From positions 1-15,442 of the forward strand of contig JALRGZ010000037.1 of NCBI GenBank assembly GCA_023253295.1: a stretch of 15,442 nucleotides of DNA, in the 5' to 3' direction. Numbering within the stretch: position 1 is the stretch's first letter; every line of letters starts with the position of its first letter. The position numbers and the translations under genes are program-made. The stretch comes from Flavobacterium sp. (GTDB taxonomy: Bacteria; Bacteroidota; Bacteroidia; Flavobacteriales; Flavobacteriaceae). Under the pieces are notes generated by a model that searched no databases, was not told where the DNA came from, and saw nothing but the letters and a program-made list of their open reading frames with translations. Positions 7,193 through 15,000 of the stretch are shown in pieces.

Positions 7193-10156
7193 ATGTTCAA
7201 AAATAAGTTTTCGACTCTTTTTCTAATGAATATGTTGCTGTTGGCTTTTGGAATCAAGGCCCAGAGTACTGATTTTAAAATTGTTTCCGGCAATCAAAAA
7301 GCAAGTATTCACATAGAAGCCAAAGAACCAAAAGTGGTCCATATTGCTGCAAAAATGCTTACCGATGATGTCTTGGCAGTAAGTAATCAGCAATTGTTGG
7401 TAGGGGAAAAGAGTTCAGGAATCGCTATTATGGCGGGAACTATCGGACAAAGTAAATGGATTGATGCTTTAGTCTCAAAACAAAAAATCTCCATTGCAGC
7501 TGTAAAAGGGAAATGGGAAACTTATAAAATTCAGTTAGTCGAAAATCCTACTGCAAACCTAAAAAAAGCATTAGTTATTGTGGGGTCTGACAGAAGAGCT
7601 ACGGCTTATGGTTTATTGGAAATTTCCAGAATGATTGGTGTTTCTCCTTGGGAATGGTGGGCGGATGTGACGCCGGATAAAAAAGACAATTTGGTTGTAA
7701 AGGTAGAAACCAAAGTTTATGGTTCGCCATCAGTGAAATACCGAGGTGTATTTTTGAATGATGAAGATTGGGGGTTGCAACCTTGGGCTGCTAAAACTTT
7801 TGAACCTGAAACAGGGGACATCGGACCTAAAACCTATGCTAAAGTTTTCGAATTGTTATTGCGTTTGAGAGCCAATACGATTTGGCCGGCCATGCACAAA
7901 TGCACTAAAGCTTTTTATTCTTTTCCTAAAAACAAAGAAGCAGCAGATGATTATGCCATTGTGGTAGGAACTTCTCATGCCGAACCGATGTTAAGTAATA
8001 TTAATGCGGAGTGGAATCACAGTACAATGGGGGAATACCGCTATGATACCAACTCAGGAGTGATTAAAAATTTCTTTAAAAAGAGAGCCAAAGAAACGGC
8101 TCCATTTGAGAATATTTATACGGTAGGAATGCGTGGCGAACATGATTCTCCTATGATTGTGGGTGAAGATGATTCGGATTCTCAAGTAAAATTATTGGAA
8201 CAGGTTATAACTGATCAAAGAGCCATTTTGAAAAAAGAAACAGGCAAAGAACCTAATGCCATTCCGCAGGCTTTTATTCCGTATAAAGAAGTTTTAGATT
8301 ATTATCAAAAAGGCCTCAAATTACCGGAAGATGTACAACTGGTCTGGACGGATGATAATTATGGATATATCCGTCAGTTGAGTAATCCAAAGGAGCAACA
8401 ACGTTCCGGTGGAGCTGGGATTTATTACCATACTTCGTATTGGGGGCGTCCGCATGATTATTTGTGGTTGAATGGGACTAATCCTGTTTTGTTATGGGAA
8501 GAAATGGAAAAAGCCTACGAATTTAAATCCCGTGATTTATGGATTTTAAATTGTGGTGATATCAAACCCCATGAATACAATATCGAATTGTTTTTGGATA
8601 TGGCTTGGGATATGACTCCTTTTGCCAAAAGCGAAAGTGTGAAAACACATATGCAAAACTGGGCTACGCGGGAATTTGGTAAAGAAAATTCAAATGCAAT
8701 TACCGATTTATTTTTTGAATATTACCGTTTGGCATTTCAACGCCGTCCTGAGTTTATGGCCTGGAATCATGTAGAGCCAGTTTCCAAACCAAGCGCAACA
8801 GCATTAACACAATTTCATTATGGTGATGAGGTTTCGAAAAGAATTGACGATTATCAAAAATTAATGGATGCCGTTGAAAAATTAAAAACGGCAATTCCTG
8901 CTAATCGTCAAAATGCGTTTTATGAATTGGTCACTTATCCGGTAATTGGAGCTGCAAGTTTGAATCATAAATGGTTGTATGCCTATAAAAATAAGTTTGT
9001 TGCAAAACAGGGAAGAGGTAGCGCTGCTTTTTTTGCTCAAAAATCGGAAGATGCTTTTAAGCGAATTGAAAAAGAAACAGCTTATTTTAATAACGAATTG
9101 GTAAATGGAAAGTGGAAAAATATCATGAGTATGGCACCTCGAAATTTACCCGTTTTTGGACAAACCACTTCAACGAATGCTGTTGAAGGAACAAAACCGG
9201 AATTGAAATTGGCCTTAGAAAGTTATGAAATGGAAGCTAATCATAAAATTGAAAATTCCTATGCTGATGTTTTACCTGTTTTTAATGCTTATATTGACAA
9301 TCAGTATTACATTGATGTTTTTATGAAAGGGAATGGGACAGTTTCCTGGCAGGCTAAACCAAAAGCTGACTGGATTAAAATTTCGAAACAAGAAGGAACC
9401 TTAGATAGCCGGAATAATCCACAACAACGTCTTTGGGTGAGTATCGATTGGAAAAAAGCACCTAGAGGAGAGAATTTGAAAGAAGCGCCATTAGGGCATG
9501 ATTACCAATTGATTCCGCCGAGTTATAAGGTGAATTCTGCTATTGAATTTTTAAGTAAAGATACTTTGATAACAATTGGTGTTTCGGCTTTTAATCCTAA
9601 ATTTCAGGAATTAGAAAATTATAAAGGTTTTGTAGAAGACAAAGGCTACGTGTCGATTGATGCAGCGAATTTTTCGAATAAAAAAGCAGGAAAAGAAGCG
9701 CAATGGCAAACATTTGTAGGTATTGGGTATTCAGGCAAAGTGAGTGTGGCTTTACCAAGAACTGCTAACTCTGAAGTTGATTTAACTTCCATTAAAAATA
9801 ACAGTCCGTTGATGGAATATGAATTTTATAGTTTTAATTTTGGTCAGGCTAATGTAAGAGTGCAGGCGATTCCAACTCACGCTTTTTATGAAGGAAAAGG
9901 AGTGCGATGTGCAGTAGCGATTGATGAGGCTGAACCCGTAATTCTGGATTTTCAGACCTTTGGACGTAGTGACGAATGGATGCAAAATGTGTTGAAAAAT
10001 GCTGCTGTAAAATCGGCGCCACAAATTATTAATAAAGCAGGAAAACATACATTGAAAATTTGGATGGTCGATCCGGGAGTAATGATTGACCGCGTTTTAA
10101 TTGATTTAGGCGGATGGAAAGATTCCTATACATTTCCTCCTGAAACAAAAATCTAA
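7193..10156 (+). CDS. GH115 alpha-glucuronidase
   Basis: This 987-residue protein has a signal peptide ending near GIKAQ (residue 24), so it is probably periplasmic. The N-terminal domain has the GSDRRATAYGLLEISRMIG motif. The barrel contains KYRGVFLNDEDWGLQPWA, GTSHAEPML, GMRGEHDSPM, WTDDNYGYIRQL and GGAGIYYHTSYWGRPHDYLW. Residues Glu366, Asn389, His413 and Tyr416 have the same spacing as the active-site residues I recall for Bacteroides ovatus BoAgu115A (E375, N398, H422, Y425), so the active site appears intact. A helical region follows, then an Ig/BACON-like segment (about 700-780) and a typical GH115 C-terminal domain (about 815-985). Characterised members release terminal alpha-1,2-linked (4-O-methyl)glucuronic acid from xylan side chains, and some act on arabinogalactan proteins. 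No xylanase accompanies it here, so the GlcA may sit on another acceptor; inositol is proposed. It lies 3 bases after the PLC-like gene and 19 before the phosphoesterase. Confidence 0.95.
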   Translation: MFKNKFSTLFLMNMLLLAFGIKAQSTDFKIVSGNQKASIHIEAKEPKVVHIAAKMLTDDVLAVSNQQLLVGEKSSGIAIMAGTIGQSKWIDALVSKQKISIAAVKGKWETYKIQLVENPTANLKKALVIVGSDRRATAYGLLEISRMIGVSPWEWWADVTPDKKDNLVVKVETKVYGSPSVKYRGVFLNDEDWGLQPWAAKTFEPETGDIGPKTYAKVFELLLRLRANTIWPAMHKCTKAFYSFPKNKEAADDYAIVVGTSHAEPMLSNINAEWNHSTMGEYRYDTNSGVIKNFFKKRAKETAPFENIYTVGMRGEHDSPMIVGEDDSDSQVKLLEQVITDQRAILKKETGKEPNAIPQAFIPYKEVLDYYQKGLKLPEDVQLVWTDDNYGYIRQLSNPKEQQRSGGAGIYYHTSYWGRPHDYLWLNGTNPVLLWEEMEKAYEFKSRDLWILNCGDIKPHEYNIELFLDMAWDMTPFAKSESVKTHMQNWATREFGKENSNAITDLFFEYYRLAFQRRPEFMAWNHVEPVSKPSATALTQFHYGDEVSKRIDDYQKLMDAVEKLKTAIPANRQNAFYELVTYPVIGAASLNHKWLYAYKNKFVAKQGRGSAAFFAQKSEDAFKRIEKETAYFNNELVNGKWKNIMSMAPRNLPVFGQTTSTNAVEGTKPELKLALESYEMEANHKIENSYADVLPVFNAYIDNQYYIDVFMKGNGTVSWQAKPKADWIKISKQEGTLDSRNNPQQRLWVSIDWKKAPRGENLKEAPLGHDYQLIPPSYKVNSAIEFLSKDTLITIGVSAFNPKFQELENYKGFVEDKGYVSIDAANFSNKKAGKEAQWQTFVGIGYSGKVSVALPRTANSEVDLTSIKNNSPLMEYEFYSFNFGQANVRVQAIPTHAFYEGKGVRCAVAIDEAEPVILDFQTFGRSDEWMQNVLKNAAVKSAPQIINKAGKHTLKIWMVDPGVMIDRVLIDLGGWKDSYTFPPETKI

Positions 10157-10175
10157 TATTTGAAAGACTTAATAA

Positions 10176-12011
10176 ATGAACTATTTTAAAAAAGTAATTG
10201 TTTTTGGAATTATTGTTTTAGATTTTATTTCGTGTAATTCTGTAAAACAAATTCCATCCAAAAACACACAAATTGCATTTCTGTCTGATGTTCATTTATT
10301 GGATATATACGGTTCCTTTTCTGATTCGGATTATAGAGGAATTCTTAATCCTTATGATGGAAAATATACTTTGATTCGTACCATGAAATCCCAGTTGCAA
10401 TCCACCCGATTGTTCAACGAAAATTATTTTGCCTTTCTGGCTGCCTTAGATGATGTGGTCAAGCGAAATATCAAAACAGTAGCTTTACCCGGAGATTTTA
10501 GTGACGACGGTCAGCCTTTGAATATTAAAGGATTGAAAAGAATATTGGATGACTATTCAAATAAATACGGAATCCGCTTTGTCATTACTACAGGAAATCA
10601 TGATGTAGCCAAACCTTTTTTAGCCGATTCAGGCAAAACCGATTTTTTAGGTAAAGATGGAAAAAATCAGGTCATCATGAGCAAAGAAGGAATGTATGTT
10701 TCTAAAAGTTCCAATGAACTTCCGGTTGTCATTACAAAAGACATTGGAACAATGGGATATGTGGAAGTTTTGGATGAAATGAAAGAATTTGGCTTTTATC
10801 CTAAACCATCTGATTTCTACTGGGAAACTCCTTTCTCTGCCTACAATTCTGATAATTATACTTTTGAAAAAGCATTAGAAAATGCTGGTATTGATAAAAG
10901 GAATTATAACATTCCTCCGTATAATAATCCAATTCCTGATTTAAGTTATTTAGTTGAACCTACAAAAGGGATATGGTTATTAGCGATTGATGGCAATGTG
11001 TATATTCCAAAAGAAGGGGCAAAAGAGCATCCGCAAAACCCTGCTAATTATAATAGCCCAAATGTGGGTTACAATCAGGTGCTGACGCATAAAAAACATT
11101 TAATTGACTGGGCTGCTAAAGTAGCCCAGGAAGCAAAGAAAAGAGGAAAAACCTTAATAGCCTTTAGCCATTATCCTATGGTGGATTTCAACGATGATGC
11201 TTCGGGAATGATGCGAAAATTATTTGGAGAACAGAAAATGCAATTGCACAGAGTGCCTAGTGAGGAAGTAAGTGAACTATTTGCGAAAGCGGGAATTCAA
11301 ATCCATTTTGCGGGACATATGCATATTAATGACACAGGATTCAGAAAATATAAAGATGGAAAAGCGTTGTTTAATATTCAGATTCCGTCTTTGGCGGCTT
11401 ATATTCCGGGATATAAAATTTTGACTGTAAAAAGTAAAAATAAGATGCAAATTGAAACTGTTACAATTGACTCTGTGCCTGATTTTAAAACGCTATTTCC
11501 TTTGTACAAGCAGGAATATGATTATTTGAAAAACAGTAATGATACGGCAATTTGGGATAGAGAAATTTTGTCAGCTAAAAACTATAGAGATTATACCAAT
11601 TGGCATTTAAAAGAATTAGTTAGAAGTCGCTTTTTGAAGAGTGACTGGCCAGAAGATTTTAAAGCGTTTTTATTGAAAGCAACTGCTAATGATTTGTTCG
11701 CATTTGCAAAAGTACCTTATTCAAAATTGAAAGAGTTTCAAAAGGAAAACTGGACAGGTTTTGATATGATAGTTGATTTTTACCGAATTCATTCTGCTGA
11801 TGAATTGGCTTTCAAAGATATTGGAGTTAAACAAATTCGTCAATACAAAATGATTATAAATTCATATTTAGAGTATTATGGTAAACTGACTAAGCCGTCC
11901 GTAGAAGAAATTTCCTTTTATGAGTTTTGTTCTATCTTTAAAAGTTTTATAAATGGTGCTCCATCCAATAATTTTATTATAAATTTGAGAAGAAATACCA
12001 TTTACAATTAA
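10176..12011 (+). CDS. Calcineurin-like metallophosphoesterase, predicted lipoprotein
   Basis: This 611-residue protein begins with a hydrophobic signal ending in DFISC (Cys20); the lipobox is imperfect (Phe at -3) but plausible. All motifs of the dinuclear-metal calcineurin-like fold are visible: FLSDVH (Asp38, His40), GDFSDDG (Asp107), GNHDV (Asn141, His142), FSHYP (His332) and AGHMH (His381, His383). Between GNHD and FSHYP lies an insert of roughly 180 residues rich in Tyr, Asn and Pro (about 150-310). After the core there is a C-terminal extension of about 180 residues (430-611), apparently helical, that I do not recognise. Such enzymes hydrolyse phosphomonoesters or phosphodiesters; the sequence does not say which. 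It is larger than small CpdA-type phosphodiesterases. It is the last enzyme of the operon, 19 bases after GH115 and 24 before the HTCS. Removal of phosphate from inositol phosphate or a phospho-headgroup would fit the neighbours. Confidence 0.88.
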   Translation: MNYFKKVIVFGIIVLDFISCNSVKQIPSKNTQIAFLSDVHLLDIYGSFSDSDYRGILNPYDGKYTLIRTMKSQLQSTRLFNENYFAFLAALDDVVKRNIKTVALPGDFSDDGQPLNIKGLKRILDDYSNKYGIRFVITTGNHDVAKPFLADSGKTDFLGKDGKNQVIMSKEGMYVSKSSNELPVVITKDIGTMGYVEVLDEMKEFGFYPKPSDFYWETPFSAYNSDNYTFEKALENAGIDKRNYNIPPYNNPIPDLSYLVEPTKGIWLLAIDGNVYIPKEGAKEHPQNPANYNSPNVGYNQVLTHKKHLIDWAAKVAQEAKKRGKTLIAFSHYPMVDFNDDASGMMRKLFGEQKMQLHRVPSEEVSELFAKAGIQIHFAGHMHINDTGFRKYKDGKALFNIQIPSLAAYIPGYKILTVKSKNKMQIETVTIDSVPDFKTLFPLYKQEYDYLKNSNDTAIWDREILSAKNYRDYTNWHLKELVRSRFLKSDWPEDFKAFLLKATANDLFAFAKVPYSKLKEFQKENWTGFDMIVDFYRIHSADELAFKDIGVKQIRQYKMIINSYLEYYGKLTKPSVEEISFYEFCSIFKSFINGAPSNNFIINLRRNTIYN

Positions 12012-12035
12012 ATTATTTCCAATACCTAAACACCT

Positions 12036-15000
12036 ATGAAATCGAAACTAATTATAGTTTTCATTTTTATTATTTCATTGTCTCGATTAATGGGGCAAAA
12101 TATAAAATTTGAGCATTATAATGAGAGTAATGGTCTTTCCTACAATTCGGTAAGGCATATTGTTCAGGATAAGAATGGTTTTCTTTGGTTTGGAACTTTT
12201 TTTGGTTTAAATCGTTTTGATGGTTATCAATTTAAACCTTATTTGAGTGCTACACTTGGAAAAGACAAAATTAATAATGATGATATTACAGCGATAGAAT
12301 ATGATAAATCGAGTAATAGTCTGTGGGTTGGTACTCGAAAAGGACTTACATGGTTTAATTTAGAGGATAATACTTTTAAGGTTTTTTTACCTGAAAAAAA
12401 CAATCGTAATAGTTTGCCGGATGAGGAAATTAGAGCGGTGCATATTGATAAATTTAAACGTATTTGGATTGGTACAAAGGTAGGTGGTTTGTGTATTTAT
12501 AATCCAAGAACCAATCAATTTTCAAGAGTTAATTTAAAGGGATTTGAGTATATTAAAGATATTTTTGAAGATAAAAAAGGGATAATCTGGGTAGGGAGTT
12601 ATGGTAATGTTTCAGTTGCTAAAATTGTTTTAGGTAAAAATGGCGCCATTAATAAAATAAGTAAATATGTTTTAACGGTTCCTAATTCCACCGAATTAAA
12701 TCCTTATATTAATTTTATTTATGAAGATGCAAAATCAGATTTGTTTATTGGTACTCGAGCTGGACTATATAAACTAGATAAGACTAAAAACACTTTTGTT
12801 AATCTCTACATAAAGGATGATGCTTTAAGAAATAAATTAGGGCCTTATTTTGTTTCGATAGCTAAAGCTCCTGACGGAAAATATTGGGTAGGAACCTTAG
12901 GAGGACTTTTGGTTTGTAACCAGTTAGAAGATATTGCTAAAGGTAAATTTAGTCGTTATTATTCTGTTTTGTCTGATAATACTTCTTTGATAGACAATCT
13001 AATAACTGCTTTATATTTTGATGCTTCCGGAGTGTTGTGGATTGGAACTGAGGAAGGTTTGGACAAATATGATCCTTATGGAAATCAGTTTAAAATCAAT
13101 AAAGATATTTCTTTGTATAATGAAAATCAAGCTCCTAATATCAGAGGCTTTTCTAAAACATATGATGGGAAAGTAATTGCATTATCACGTTACAATGGTC
13201 TTTTTATTTCTAAGGGGAATTATTTTGTTCCTCTTTTTAATCCCCATAAAGACATAGCAAGTATTTATTCTGCTGATGGTAAAGTTTTTTATTGCGGATT
13301 ATGGAATGGACAAGTTCTGGTTTATGATTACATTTCTAACCATTCAAGTTTAATTAATTTAGGATTTAATGATCCTGTTATTTCTTTTGTGAAATCTGAT
13401 GCGAATTCTCTGGTAGTTGGTTCTTTTGGTGAAGGAGCAGTTGTATTAGATACTCAAACATTACAGTTAAAAGTCTCAAAAGGGATATTGCTTCCTGATT
13501 ATCAAATTAATAAAATTATAGTTGATAATACCAATAACTTATGGTTTGCAACCGAAACAGGTATCGTTAAATATAATATTAAAACCAAAAAACAAAAGTT
13601 ATATTATAAAGGAAGAAACAAGAAAGCTGGTTTGCCTGAGAATAATGTTAGCGATATTTTAATAGATTCAGATGGAATTATATGGGCAGCTACTGTGAAA
13701 GGTTTGGCAATGTATGAACCTTCTAAAGATGATTTTGTTGCAGTTTTAGAACAAAATGATTTTGAAGATAAATGGATAACTGATTTAGCTGAAGATACCC
13801 GTGGTAATTTGTGGATGAATATCAACAATAACAGCGTGGCAAAGTTTAAAAAAGGACAAAATACAGTAAATATATACCATGTAAATAGTGGAAACAGACT
13901 GGATATATTTAGCTCAAAAGGATTTTTTAATTTTAATGATTCGGCTATTTATTTAGCCGGTAAAAATGGAATTATTTATTTTTCACCAAATAATTTAAAA
14001 GAAAATAAATGGGCGCCTTCTCCTGTTATTACTGAGTTTAAAGTACAAAATAAAGAAATTTTTCCAGGAGTTGTAGTAGAGGGGCAGGTTCCTTTGAAAA
14101 AGAGTATCAATTATTTAAAAGAAGTAGAACTCAATTATGATAATCGTAACTTTTCGGTACAGTTTTCAGCTCCTTCCTATACAAATGAAAGGCTGAATAA
14201 ATTTGAGTATATGCTTGAAGGTTTTGATAAAAATTGGATTACAACTAATAGTGATTCCAGAACTATTCAATATACTAACTTGAATCCTAATGATTATGTG
14301 TTTAAAATAAGAGCCAGAAATAGTGATGGGATTTGGAGTAAAACAACTTCTTATAATATTACGATTTTGTCACCCTTCTGGACGACTACCAAGATTTTTC
14401 TTTTGATTATTATGGTGCTTTCGATTTCTTCTTATTTTATAAGAAAGGAAATAAAGTCTAGAATTAAATTAAAACAAGCACTCTTATTAGAAAGAGTTAA
14501 AAGGGACAGTGATGAACGTTTATCAAATGAGAAGTTACAGTTCTTTACTAATATTTCTCATGAATTAAGAACTCCATTAACATTAATATTAGGACCAGCT
14601 AAGCAATTGTTAGAACAAGATGAAAGTTTAGTTTATGATAGAAATAAACTTCAATTGATTTATCAAAATGCAAATCGATTACTATTGTTAGTTAATCAGA
14701 TTTTAGATTTCAGAAAGGCTCAATCTGGAAAATTAAAATTAAAAGTTTCTAAGACTGAAATTGTAGCTAATACACAAATTGTTTTTGACTCTTTTGCACA
14801 ATTGGCTCAGGAAAAAGATATCAACTTTAATTTCAACTGTGAGGAAGAAAGTATTGAGGGGTGGATAGATATGGATAAATATCATAAGATATTGTATAAT
14901 TTGCTTTCAAATGCATTGAAGTTCACTAATAATTATGGGCATGTTGATTTGTTTTTGGGTACTAAAGAAGAGGAAGGGGTAAAAAAATTAATAGTTGAAG

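Noticed and set aside
1..10156. Glucuronoarabinoxylan utilisation locus, suggested by GH43 plus GH115
   Set aside because: No xylanase or esterase is present, and GH89, GH92, the acetyltransferase and the phosphodiesterase would remain unexplained.
11980..11987. TAAATTTG, matching the Bacteroidota -7 consensus TAnnTTTG, 48 bases upstream of the HTCS start
   Set aside because: No TTG-type -33 element is found at the expected distance, and such a motif occurs by chance several times in AT-rich sequence of this length. It remains a weak candidate for a separate HTCS promoter.
1..12011. Heparan sulfate or other glycosaminoglycan degradation locus, suggested by GH89 plus HGSNAT
   Set aside because: No sulfatase, polysaccharide lyase or unsaturated-glucuronyl hydrolase is visible, and GH92, GH43, GH115 and a PLC-like enzyme have no role in that pathway. 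Genes beyond the edges could change this view.
1..12011. GPI-anchor degradation locus
   Set aside because: Not excluded: alpha-mannosidase, GlcN acetylation, GH89 and PI-PLC fit a Man-Man-Man-GlcN-inositol-P anchor well. I ranked it below GIPC because GH115 alpha-glucuronidase has no role in a GPI core, although it could act on the arabinogalactan of GPI-anchored plant proteins.
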